DNA from: Ectocarpus siliculosus
Taxonomy: Eukaryota > Sar > Phaeophyceae > Ectocarpales > Ectocarpaceae
Length of the DNA: 38,014 bases
Direction of reading: 5' to 3'
Assembly (NCBI GenBank): GCA_000310025.1
Contig: FN649741.1
Coordinates: forward strand, 3,908,613-3,946,626
Below, in pieces: positions 14,001 to 23,400 of the stretch (position 1 is its first letter; the number at the start of each line of letters is the position of its first letter). The position numbers and the translations under genes are program-made. The notes under the pieces were generated by a model. It was given only the letters and a program-made list of their open reading frames with translations. It did no database searches and was not told the origin of the DNA.

Positions 14001-16795
14001 CCAATCGTTCCTTCCCACCTCGCCAAAGGTGGCTCAAAAATGTTGTCCTGGCCCATCTATCCTATCGACATCGCTTCCCGTCTTTCAACCCACTTCATAT
14101 GTCCCAGTACAGCTACCATCTTCTCCTGGCTATTCCATGACTCAAACATCTCCCTGCATCTTCCTTCCACTTTCCCAGCTCAGTCATGTACACTTCCTCT
14201 CCTTGTACAACGGACATTCCGCAACTACATGAACCCGAGTCTTCGCACTCGGAGCCGCATTCACATTTGAACTTGTCGTCTTCATCGTCTACCTTCCTAA
14301 ATCTTCGTCTACGTTCTCGTAGACGGGGGAGGGGAGGGGGGGGGTGCACCAAAAACGCAACCCGAGGTGCACGCCAACGTGGACCCATTCGTGTGTGCGT
14401 ATGCTACCAGGTTGTCGGAAAAGAGGAGACACGACATACACCGCGTTTCTGGCGGGTTGGAGTTCAACCGCACCCGCACACCTGACACCTTCCCTCGAGC
14501 GGTATCAACATGCACTAACGTTCAAGAGCTCGGGCGAAAAAAAAAAACTGAAAAAAAACGTCCGGTCACCATGCCCATGGCAGCTGAGGAATGCACACAT
14601 ACAGCTTCGCAAAACTACACATCGGTCAAATCGTTGACAATTAACCACAACCGCTTTTTTTCGCCAGGCACCACGCTTGTATTCTTGTCTCGACAAATGA
14701 GCACTAAAAAAAACAAAGGCCGAAATCGCTTACCCTGCTGATGGCCTCCTGATCGGCCGGAGTGGCCGTCACCGGCTCCAGCGGTTCCTCGGACACGATG
14801 ATGGAGATGTCGCCACCCAGGACGGGCATCTTGCCCAGTGGTCTCGTGGGGGCCCTCCTGAGGGCCAGCAGTTCCTCGGGGGAGAAGCGCTGGACCTTGT
14901 CGCACCACACCGGTGTCAAAGGAGGCGTTCGTCCGGGGGGGGGGAGGGGGGAGGGGCGGGGGAATTAAGAAAATTGTCGACAAACGTACAGCCATCGGTG
15001 GCGTGTGTGCCAACAGAAGGGAGATCTAGTAAGGATCCCCCGGGAGTGGCGCGCACACATTCCTCCCAGTCCCAACTAATCGACCACGACACGCACGTCA
15101 GCCACGGCGTCGGCGGTGACATCTTTGGTCAGTAGCCAGTGCGCGCAGCCGGCGCTTCCAAAAGAAAAACTACGTTACTCTGCATTACTCTGCAAAAGCC
15201 ACAGGCTCTCAGCCAAACCGACAGTAGACATAGGTAAACACGCAATGAACACACGCAACACAACACATGCAAAACGGAAGACGCAGGGGTTCACGAAACA
15301 CACACGAACCCAACAGATGCAAACAGACAAAATACGCACGAGAACACGCTACACACCTTGCGCTTGTCGATCGAAGCCGCGCGCTCCCGTTCCCAGCGAC
15401 CCGGCGGTCCCAGTCCGCCTCCGCCCGTCTCCGGCGGCGGGGGCCCGGCGGCGATGCGCACGCCCCCCACCCCTCCTGTTTCCACGGCCGCCGTGCCCCC
15501 GGAGAGGCCGCCGCTGCCGTCGCGGGGGGCGAAGCCGCGCTGAGTTGTGGCGCTGGCTAGCGCTTCTAAGCCGCCTCTTGCCTGTTGTCGGTGTTGAAAG
15601 GATTGCGAATGGGAGATTAAGAGGAGCAGAGAAAATTCTTGGTCAACAGGTGAGAGCATACGAGCATACGGCAAAAGCGCCCCCAACACGACACAAGCGG
15701 GATGAATGCAGGGGTGGCGGCGGCAACGACGGGCTCACACTTACAGCAGTGCAACCATCGCGAAACCAACAACTTGAAGGACGACAACAAACAAACAAAC
15801 AAAAAACACCGATCGGTGCTCTTCGTGAGAACATCAGTCCCGTCCGGAAAACGGCCACACCAACAACCAAACCGTCACCCCCCCCAACCGCTTTCTTACC
15901 GCGTGCCCGAAGACGGGCGGCGCCTTCCTCGAAGGGGGATCGGCAGCCGAGGAAGCCAGGGTGGACCCCCGCCCCCCCCCGGTGCCGGTGCCCGGCGAGG
16001 GTGCCCCCGTCCCAACGCCCTCTTCCTGTAGGTTCCGAAATCAGGGGATGGCGGCGGGAGGCGGAGAGGGAGGAAGGGGTGGAGGGAGGGGGGACCAGCA
16101 GGGACGAGCTCACGTTCATGTTCCCCCCCGTCTCCGGCGAACACTCGCGTGTGTGCGTGGGTCACTTCCAACGCAATACTACATCTCCCGATCTACATTA
16201 GGAGCTTCCAACACTAGAACACGCCTCCCGGCCTACATCAGGAGAAGAGGGGCCCATGTTTGCCAGGGGGGGGGACACTCACGTGTCACGTAGTCACGTA
16301 CACACCGTCAGGGGCCTCGTGGATAACTCAGTTGCAACGCTACTGCAGTGCATACCCTCCCGATTGATCTACATCTGGAGATTCCCCGTCCCCCACCCCC
16401 CCGGCGTAACCTACACGCGTGGTATGCATACTGCGATAACGCGACACAAAAAAAACGAGAGGCGCATGAATCAGACAAAAGCAGTATTGTACATGGAGTC
16501 CGACTCCAGACCCTGGTCTCATGCCGCAAAAAACAACAACCCCTCCTTCCGAAAAACGCCTAAACAATTCAAATAAACACCAAATACCCAGCACCAGTCA
16601 GTCCTCTGCCGATACAAAGCAGCATCAACAACAACAAAATCATGCACCGCCCAAAGTCGTGTGGTGACTCACCCCTTCCACGTGCCCTTCCGGCCTCTTG
16701 GGGGGCTTGAACATCCCGCCTCCCCGGCTCCACGTCGGGCCCAGGCGGGGCATGTCCTCCGGGGCCATGGCCCTCTCCGTGCCGGAGTCTGCCAT
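1..16795 (-). CDS. GYF-domain protein, GIGYF/PERQ-like, polyQ-rich (3' partial)
   Basis: Probable adaptor for 4EHP-mediated translational repression and mRNA decay, by homology to GIGYF proteins. Exons, 5' to 3': 16795-16673, 16025-15900, 15581-15357, 14895-14734, 13833-13664, 12782-12688, 11915-11842, 11211-10807, 10619-10570, 10429-10225, 9682-9440, 8900-8784, 8381-8214, 7955-7899, 7380-6787, 6142-5969, 5419-5126, 4469-3900, 3426-3337, 2518-2405, 2254-2039, 1651-1628, 1292-1158, 822-549, 44-1. All junctions keep frame, giving at least 1583 residues. The start ATG has an in-frame TAG upstream at 16811-16813. Visible parts: motif VQRFSPEELLALR (about 159-171), RGG-like RSRWGGGDDGPGGGGG, acidic RRESEDDLWDDV, GYF domain (about 910-960), then long Q-rich helical exons with three W-G...L-x-E-I-Q motifs. 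Twenty of 24 introns are phase 0. Least certain: exon 9, the exon 10 donor (10225 versus 10215), the exon 18 donor (GC at 3900 or GT at 3894), microexon 22 and the last exon. Confidence 0.88.
769..986 (-). repeat. Tandem duplication spanning the exon 24 acceptor
   Basis: Two copies about 126 bp apart (769-861 and 895-986 on the plus strand) each contain the exon 24 acceptor and the first codons (A-E-E-G-K-R-Q). The outer (upstream) copy has lost one base after the sixth codon and is frameshifted, so it is probably a relic. The inner copy is used in the predicted gene. Confidence 0.85.
1628..1651 (-). other. Putative 24-nt microexon (exon 22)
   Basis: Encodes KARQKTRK, phase 0 at both ends, between acceptor AACCAG and donor GTGTGTC. 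It keeps the basic helix running from exon 21 (...GLNQKARK) into exon 23 (AYEKKLKQEAAK). The sequence from AACCAG to the donor closely copies the last bases and donor of exon 21. The open frame upstream (IPPGLNQ) meets an in-frame TAA before any other AG, which forces this short exon unless the 11-G run is miscounted. Confidence 0.55.
1868..1985 (+). repeat. SINE-like repeat R1, copy 4 (opposite orientation)
   Basis: Contains GGTCAATGGTCTAAC, then CTACGGCATGCA and ATGAGTAT directly followed by a C run. It matches the reverse complement of the copies at 7423, 8048 and 13908. It lies in intron 21 of the GYF gene, antisense to that gene, unlike the other three copies. Confidence 0.75.
4287..4316 (+). 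repeat. (CTG)10 microsatellite, codes polyQ on minus strand
   Basis: Ten perfect CTG units on the plus strand are CAG codons in exon 18 of the GYF gene, just after the residues N-N-L-R-A-M. Perfect CAG runs like this are usually length-polymorphic. Confidence 0.95.
5279..5311 (+). repeat. (CTG)11 microsatellite, codes polyQ on minus strand
   Basis: Eleven perfect CTG units inside exon 17 of the GYF gene (Q11 on the minus strand), flanked by further interrupted CAG/CAA runs. Confidence 0.95.
5531..5673 (+). repeat. Intronic repeat R2, copy 1
   Basis: Shares GGAAAGGTGGGGCAACA, CACCTTCCTC, CTGGCGCC and GGGACGAAAACA in the same order and spacing with 8458-8596. It lies in the intron between exons 16 and 17 of the GYF gene. 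No coding potential was seen. Confidence 0.75.
6080..6142 (-). other. GYF domain, second part (exon 16 start)
   Basis: Begins right after acceptor CTGTCAG. The translation RNLPVRRGVTGEFIALERLF continues the GYF fold directly after G-Y-F-Q of exon 15. It is followed by a G/N/S-rich tail with short (GGCAAT)n- and (AACAGC)n-like repeats encoding Gly-Asn and Ser-Asn, and a GTGAGA donor at 5968. Confidence 0.9.
6787..6873 (-). other. GYF domain, first part (exon 15 end)
   Basis: The end of exon 15 encodes WYYLDPQNRIQGPF followed by M-R-Q-W-F-E-A-G-Y-F. This matches the GYF consensus W-x-Y-x-D-x-x-x-x-x-Q-G-P-F-x4-M-x2-W-x3-G-Y-F. GYF domains bind proline-rich PPG-phi ligands. The domain continues across an intron (donor GTGCTT at 6786) into exon 16, where RNLPVRRG...F...L...FP supplies the C-terminal strand, like the L-x-V-x-R segment of other GYF domains. 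Intron position and frame (phase 0) fit exactly. Confidence 0.95.
7423..7494 (-). repeat. SINE-like repeat R1, copy 1
   Basis: On the minus strand: GGTGGTCAATGGTCTAAC, then GGCATGCAAAACGTAAGAGT, then a long C tract ending about 25-40 nt before the exon 15 acceptor (7381-7383). This copy includes a short inverted repeat (CCGTCCTCTCAAAGGACGG). Confidence 0.8.
8048..8155 (-). repeat. SINE-like repeat R1, copy 2
   Basis: On the minus strand: CCTTTGGC...GAAGGAACGATTGG...GGTGATCGGT, then GCGTGGTCAATGGTCTAA, GGCATGCAAAACATAAGAGT and a short C run. It lies in the 258-bp intron between exons 13 and 14, about 90 nt before the exon 14 acceptor. It shares its 5' half with copy 3. Confidence 0.8.
8458..8596 (+). 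repeat. Intronic repeat R2, copy 2
   Basis: Diverged copy of the 5531-5673 element, in the same orientation, within the intron between exons 12 and 13. The A-rich stretch after GGGGCAACA is also conserved. Confidence 0.75.
11056..11085 (+). repeat. (CTG)10 microsatellite, codes polyQ on minus strand
   Basis: Ten perfect CTG units within exon 8, followed by an interrupting TTG (CAA on the minus strand). Together they give a Q run after the Ser-rich segment SVSSSSSASQ. Confidence 0.95.
12411..12533 (+). repeat. 61-bp tandem duplication
   Basis: Two near-identical 61-bp units begin GACTGAGCACCTGTTC. They differ by one substitution and T-run length and lie in the intron between exons 6 and 7 of the GYF gene. 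No coding signal. Confidence 0.9.
13908..14035 (-). repeat. SINE-like repeat R1, copy 3 (longest)
   Basis: The longest copy on the minus strand runs from CCTTTGGCGAGG through GAAGGAACGATTGG, ATGCTCCGTCC and GCGTGGTCAATGATCTAACC to GGCATGCAAAACATGAGTAC and a C10 run. It lies in intron 4, about 75 nt upstream of the exon 5 acceptor. Confidence 0.8.
14734..14895 (-). other. Exon with 4EHP/eIF4E-binding-like motif
   Basis: Exon 4 (54 codons, phase 0 both ends) starts VQRFSPEELLALR, directly after ...SIDKRK of exon 3. The pattern aromatic-x4-L-phi, with an adjacent basic/aromatic pair, resembles the 4EHP-binding motif of GIGYF proteins (Y-x-Y-x4-L-phi), with F in place of the second Y. The first Y position is Q here, so binding is inferred rather than shown. 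Acceptor GACAAG at 14896-14898, donor GTAAGC at 14733. Confidence 0.75.
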
Positions 16796-18120
16796 GCCGA
16801 CCGGCCTACTCTACACGGAGCGGGTCTAGCTAGCCCAGTCCCTCCCCGCCTCGGTAGGGCTTGTTGCTTCCGCTGTTGCTCTGTTGCTGCTCTTCCTGAT
16901 GTTTGCTGCCGACTGCCCGTGTTGTTTCTCCTCCCGTGCTCTTCTGCTACGCGATGAACCTTGCGATGCCGCTGCTGCTCTTGTTTGCCCGGTAGGTTGA
17001 CAGACAAGGAGGAGCCGCCACGGCAAGCAGCACAGCAAACGACACTTTAGGAGAACGAACGGGAATCTTGAGGCCGTGCTTGTAACTGCTGTTGACTTGA
17101 CCGGGCGTGCTGCCCCCCCTGGCGGGATCACATAACAACATAAAGCTGATAAGGGTCTCCCATCTCACAATGCCTGATGATGAGGCGGGTCAAGAACCGG
17201 AACCTTTCCACGATGTGGTGCTTGAGTACGCCTCGTGTGCATTGGTGCATGGATGCTAGCAACAGGATCGACGGTTTTCCTCTCAGGGTCCTTCATTCGT
17301 GTAAACATGCAGCGTGTCTCAAAAAGGGAACTGAGAGAGAGGGGGGGAGAGAGAAAGCGCGAGAGAGGTCCACCGTAAGATAGGCCGGGCAAAAAATCGA
17401 AGCAATCGCCCGTCGTCGTTACAAGGCTCCTTGGCGATACTTCGGATTGGTAATATCACTGTCACCGACAATTTGCGTCCCGACCACCACACTTGTCAGC
17501 CAATGTTTTGGATCAAAGTCCTGCTGCTGTAACGTGTGCCTCCCGTGCCAGCGTCACCCCCCCCCCAAAAAAAAAAAAAAAAAAGATGGTCTTCAGAGAG
17601 GGTGACTGCCTCTGAACGGTATTTGATTTACTTACAAGTGAAAAGGTTTGAGCTGTTAATTGTCGGAATGGTTGGCCATCAGCGGGTTCAAGTAGACGGC
17701 AGACCTTCACCCGGGCATTGCAGCGGCTCCTCCCCCTCCTCCTCCTCCTAAAAAACAACAATTACGTATGTACTACGTAGCCGGGCGATGATCCGAAAAT
17801 ACACGCGGTGTGCGACGGCGGGTGTCATGACTGCAACCGCCGGAAAACTACCACAATTTACTGCTCTGTCCAAGAGGCGCATATCTTGTCGAGTTGGATC
17901 CATCTGCCGGCCGGCCGCCCGAAAAATCGGCCGAAACCGGCGTTTTGGTTCGCCACAAGCTTCACGTATGTTGCCAAAAATGTCGGAATCTTCGTGGGAA
18001 GCAGTCCCGGAAAAGCAAATGGGGGTTCTGTGTATGCATATGCACATGCCTACTTGTGGTATTTTTACCTATACAATGATTTTGTGATCAGCACCTGCTG
18101 CCATCACTGATCGAAAATTT
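16796..18120. other. Intergenic region, GYF gene 5' side
   Basis: Contains the 5' UTR/promoter side of the minus-strand GYF gene. ORFs here are short, conflict in frame and match nothing recognised. An A/T homopolymer and poly-C stretch lies at 17560-17585, and a GGCCGG-rich segment with short internal inverted repeats at 17910-17945. No gene can be supported. Confidence 0.5.
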
Positions 18121-18140
18121 TCAGTGTATAGGCTTAAATA

Positions 18141-18280
18141 GACTCGAAATAAGCCCAGTACCCAGCCGGTTTCCCTCCACTCACTGTCAAGACTTCAACA
18201 CATCCCGTTCGACTGTGGTCTTATCTCGAATGGGTACTTGTAGTCATTCTGTGTTTGTATTTATGCTTCCTAATACATGC
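18141..18280 (+). repeat. Dispersed repeat R3, copy A
   Basis: Begins GACTCGAAATAAGCCCAGTA and contains CCCAGCCGGTTTCCCTCCAC, CCCGTTCGACTGTGG and ATCTCGAATGGGTA. Related to copies at 18479, 31944 and 29609 (inverted). CCCGTTCGA and TCGAATGGG can pair as a small hairpin. Confidence 0.85.
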
Positions 18281-18478
18281 GCAGACAATTCTCACATCGC
18301 GGTCCGCAGGAGCGTTGTCCATTTTCAGCTGAAAACGCATCTACAGCAGTGCTGTATCTATTGCGCACACGTTGTACATACACTCCCAACACTCCGACAG
18401 ACTTTCAGGACACAAAATGTGCATATTAGATACAAGGGGTAAAAAAAAAAAGATGCATCAGTGTACAGACTTGAAAAT

Positions 18479-18611
18479 ACTCGAAATAAGTCCAGTACCC
18501 AGCCGGTTTTCCTCCACTCACTGAAAAGACTCCACCACATTCCGTTCGACTGTGGGTATATCTCGAATGGGTAGTCTCTCTGTGTGTGTATTTACTTTTC
18601 CTTAATGCATG
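18479..18611 (+). repeat. Dispersed repeat R3, copy B
   Basis: Same order of blocks as copy A, about 340 bp downstream and in the same orientation. Similarity with A extends about 20 bp to the left (CAGTGTA[T/C]AG). It is closest to the copy at 31944, for example in GGGTATATCTCGAATGGGTA. Confidence 0.85.
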
Positions 18612-18619
18612 CCAAAGAC

Positions 18620-20486
18620 AAAGATTTCAGCTCTCGTCGGGAACCGTCAATAATCGAGCCGTTCTTATCTGTGCGCAAACCTCCGTGACTCACTTCTTGA
18701 AAATACATGCGCATAGCTTGGTTTCGAAACGCCTCTCCCTCTCGCTAGATTCATGCACCCGCCGGGAGCCCGGTTTCGAATGAAAACACAGCAGTATGAA
18801 CAGCAGTGCGATTCCGCCAAAGAGAAAGAGTCTGCCGCGGAGGTGGTTTCGTGCAAGCCATTCCCTGTCTTGCAAAAGATCGAAGAAAGCCTGGAATGAA
18901 AACCAAAAAGATCTCATCTCGAGGCGAGGACAACAACAGCAGCAGCAGTGCACTTCGCGTCTTTATGTAGGCACGGAACCCCACATGCAGACAGACAACC
19001 AAGCAATGCGCTCAATACAGCAGTACCGTAGAAGCGGTCGATCAAAGGTGAAAACGTTGTGCGACGGTTTCTCATGCGTCCCGTGGCTCAGGCCGTGTAC
19101 GGCTACCATTGCAGGAAGACTCGCAGGGTATGCTCCCATGTTGGACTGGAGCGTGTTCAAATATTTGCGGGCGTCGTCAAGGCAGCCGAGTGTACATGTA
19201 CATGACGGACACCGGCGGGCATTTTGTTCGTCTGCCGGTCTTGTGATGCTTTCGTGGGTGCGTGGGTGTGACCTCAGAGCTACATGCCGGAGCAACAAGC
19301 AAGCGCAGCATGCACCGGGCTCCGCAAACAGAAACGCTCTCTTGATCCGGTGGGTGGATAATGAAAGTCTGCTGTTCGGAGGTGTGGGGGATCAAGACGC
19401 ACATTATCTCTGATGTGTGGGGTTCAAGATCACGGCCCATGCATTGTCTCAGTGTGTGGGGCATCGGGCAGAGCCGAGCAGCAATCATGCCAGGATTCGC
19501 TAGTGGGTTGCAACTCACGCAGCGGCGGGCGCGGCACACACCGCAAACCACGTTGTAACCAGAGGGCACCGAAACCGTGGAGCTAGGATGCGATGGGAGA
19601 GAGATAGCAGTTTTACAAGGTCGCTATTTGTGGCTTTGGCTGCCCCTGCTGAGCGCGTCTCCCCCCTCTGCCGGACGCGGGATCACTCTCTCTCTGTCTT
19701 GTGTATCTGTCGGATGATGAATTTTGACACGTGTGATGATCTGATTTTGTACAAAGAGCACGCAAGACAACCGAGGAGAAAACTCCGCGCGCTGGTTGTG
19801 GACTGGAAACAACAACAAACATGTTCATCGGGGCGCGTTGCCGCAACAAGCTGGCGAGGAGTGGAGAGGCGGGGCGGATAATACAACCAGCTTTGGGGGA
19901 AAAACAGAGGTTGTAGAGAGGGGAAAGACGAAGAAGGTTGGATTTCACGGCAATGACTGGCTCCGTCATGTAGCCATGACGCCGGATCTACCACCGTGCT
20001 GCTCACAACGCAACTCTATCCAGGCTCGAAAGCGCGATCTCCGCTCCCGGTTGCTTTGCGGGCGGAGGGCAAAACCCACCCCCAGGCCTGCTGGTGCGAA
20101 ATCGCCGCCGTTCGGCCCTCCCCTGTCCTGGGAGACCAAAAGGAGCACGACGATACGCCAAGTAGCTCTCACCTCGTCCGCCTCTCGCTCCGGAGAAACA
20201 CGCTGAGGAGCCAAAAGATCCTTCTCTCTCTCTCTGTCTGCCGTTCACTCACACCTCCGCGCTCTTTGGGCAGGTTCTCCCCTTAGACAGCAGCTGTGCC
20301 GTCCCCTCTTTCTAGTTTGATCTCCGTAGGCCTTGGTAGGGAGGGGGCACGGCAGGAACAGGACAAAAAATGGAAAAAGGCTTTTTTCCCTTTGGTCCGC
20401 CTGCCGTCCGCCCCCTTCTCCCGAGCGCAGCACAGCGGTAGTCCTAGGAGCGAGAGGGCGAGACTGTCAAGAGGAGGTAGAGAGAC
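18620..20486. other. Intergenic region upstream of the SNARE gene
   Basis: No recognised gene. A 205-codon plus-strand ORF at 18796-19413 has no recognisable domain and is opposed by other ORFs. About 19380-19470 holds a degenerate threefold repeat around TGTGTGGGG. A CT-rich tract at 20220-20240 may belong to the SNARE promoter or 5' UTR. Confidence 0.5.
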
Positions 20487-23400
20487 ATGACCATGACGGA
20501 CCGAACCGAGGAGTTCCAAGGCGCTGTCAGTGCCTTCCGTCCCACAGTCACGGTGGTCAACAACAGCGGAGAGGCAGCGGCAATCAGGGCGCAGACCGAC
20601 CTCGGGTATAGAAAGACGTCGGAGTTTCTCCAGCTCGCTGCGAGCGTTGCAGTCGGCTTCGAGGGCACGTCCAGGCTGGTGGGTGTCTTCTGGCCTGCCA
20701 GAAGCTACAGGGTGTGGGTAGTAGGGACTTCTTGCTAGCTGGTAGAGAAGCGCGAGGGTCACGTTTGCTAAGGCCTGCGTCGTAGTACTACAGCTGTAGG
20801 TGGGACATTGAGTTGCACATACGCTACACGCCGGTTGTTTGCCGAGACCTTGTGGGGGGAATTCGACGAAGAGTATGCGTAAGGCAACAACAATTGCAGG
20901 TCCGGTAGGCAACCCTTCTCTTGCACGGAAACATTTGGCACGCCTGCTGAACACTTTGCTGGTATTTCGGCGGCCTAATTGTTGTGCTTGGGGATGTGCA
21001 GCAGTTATATTGAAACCCCTCAAGTGTCGTGCCCAGCAGACAAATCGACCAATCATGAAGGCACACAATTACTACTGCTGCATGTATAATTTATGACGCT
21101 CTCACGAGGAACAAACAGGACGACACTGACTGGCAACCAGAGCACGCGGCCTTTGCAGCGGTCGTCCGTTGTATGATGTCGTACAGGCCGGTGTAACACC
21201 AACGAGAGGGCTGACAAGCGGTAGCGTCTGGTCGCCAAATGTGTATGATAGTGATGACAACAATGCCAACTGTGTTACGTTTTTTATGCATATTACCGCC
21301 TCCTTACGCATATTACCGCCTCTCGGGCACGAAGTATGCGTTGCTGGGTCGGTTGTAACTGCCACGTTTTCCGACCCATCATTGACGTGCGGCTGTTTTT
21401 CACCAAATAGTATAACGCACGTATCACCTGCTTCGGAAGCAAATTCATTCTCTCGAGAAAATTGAGAGACGATGAGTTGTTTTCATATGTGGGCCTGCCT
21501 CCCTACTCCCGTCTTTTTCTTTTTCTTTTTCCTGCATCAGATCGGGCGGCTGAAGAAGCTCGTCGGGCGCAAGGGTTTCAGCAACAACCCGGCGGCCGAG
21601 ATAAGCGACGTAATGAAGCTCTTCGAGGGGGACATGGCCGGCCTACAGAAAGACATATCGTCGCTGCAGAGGTGGGTCTGGCGTGCGCATCACGCACGCA
21701 CACCGGGAGAGGAAAATATTAACATTTCCCCTTACGCAATGTACCTACTCTTCGACGGAAAGCCACCCGGGAATAGACCGTGATAGTATCGCCTGGCCCT
21801 GCATGGTCATCATGTGCAAGATGGGTCCTCTACGACACCACGGCTGTGGCTCTCGGGCCGTTGCCCTTTCACTTCGCTTCTCGTTTGGTTGTGGTGAGGT
21901 CAGCAGGCTGCGTTTCTTTCATCCTCCGACCCCGTGCGTGATGAAATACGTGGCCCTCAATGTCTTGCATTGTGCGACAGGAGCTGTTTGACCAAATGAA
22001 GCGGGGCGCACACTTTCCAAAACAGACGACGGAGACTCTACCATACGTCGCGGAGAAAAAGAACAGTCAAATTTTATTTTCCACGCGGCTTATCCCCACC
22101 CCGCGCCAACCTCTCCCTTCCTCCTCTCAAACTGCCCTTGTCTGTCCGTACTAAATTTATCAGGCACGCAGATGGCGGCACCAGGGGGAGCCCGCCGGCC
22201 AACAGCCAGCGGCAGATGCACTGCGCGTTTATCGTGACGACGCTTCGGAGAAGCGCGCAGGAGCACACAAAGGCCTTTCGTGACGCGCTCTTGCTGCGAG
22301 CAGCGGTGAGCGTGAAGAGGAGAGAAGGTTGCGACGCGTATGGCCGCTTTCTGTGACATGGATTAGGGTACATGTAGGTTGTCTTCCCTCGGGGGGTAAG
22401 GAGGAGAGCAGGGTCGGAGGGAAGCGGATGCGTGGTACCCAGAGAGGCAAGTGGTGGTATTTCTTGCGGTTGAAAAGGCTCTCCCGGCTTGTCTTGATAG
22501 GCGCGTCCTCATTTTGGCGTTCCGTGTCGTGGTATTCCGTGGCATTGACATTGGGTCTGTCGAATAGGATAAGTGGAGTCGCTGTTGGATCTCGTCGTGA
22601 TGCGCGTGCTGTAATTATCGATCTCAGTATGGAGTAAGTCCCATGCAGTGATGATTCGCGCACATTTATTATGGCCTACACACGATAGGTGAACCGCAAC
22701 CAACCCCCGTGATCATTCACGATGGTTTGTTTGCTTGAAACGAAACCCAGGTGGAGAAGCAGCAGAACGAACGCCAGCGAAAGTTCTCGCACTCCCGGGG
22801 CGTCGCCCCCGCGACCCAGCTGGATTACCCTTTTTTCGGAAGCAGCGCCGGTGGCGCCGGGGGGGGGGCACGACGCCGCCGCCCGACGGCCAATCTGCCG
22901 TCCCCCCCGTCGCCTGCCCCCGACGAAGACGACGAGGACAACAAGGGGCACAAACACGGGCCCCGAAGAGGCGGAAAGGCTGCGTCGGTGTTGCCGTTCC
23001 CTTCCGGCAATGGAGGCACAAGGGGGGGGGGAGGTACAGGCGGCTCTTCCTGGCCTCAGAAATCGGCGGTGCCCCCGCCGTGGTCGGCAGAGGGGGGGAG
23101 AAACAGCAACGGCAACAATTTTTTGACGGGCGTTGGCAAAGGAGGGTACGACACCGTCGGAGCAATGCCACGAGCAACAGAAACGGCAGCAGCAACAGCA
23201 GCAGCTGCAAGAACAGACAGCAATGGAGGGTTCAGGGCGGGGCCTCATACGGCGCCGCCCTTTGGGAGTGCCAACGGTTACGTACCATCGGCTGCGGGGG
23301 GTGGCAGCGGGAGCGCGCATGCAGCGGCTCCGCCAGGGTTTCCGGCTCCTCCGACCGAGGCGTCTAGAGGCGGTGGGCGCGCCACTGGGCTGCGGAAACG

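Noticed and set aside
16114-16143. Possible 10-codon phase-0 exon (CSPETGGNMN) between GYF exons 1 and 2
   Set aside because: The donor GTGAGC is good, but the acceptor would be an unusual GAG with a poor pyrimidine tract; exons 1 and 2 already join in frame.
18796-19413. 205-codon plus-strand ORF with ATG between the GYF and SNARE genes
   Set aside because: No recognisable domain, residue composition looks random, and other ORFs overlap on both strands; could be chance.
21960-22154. Possible exon after GTGCGACAG reading ELFDQMKRG in the SNARE gene
   Set aside because: Its phase does not match the phase-2 end of exon 2; the exon at 22164 fits both phase and family alignment.
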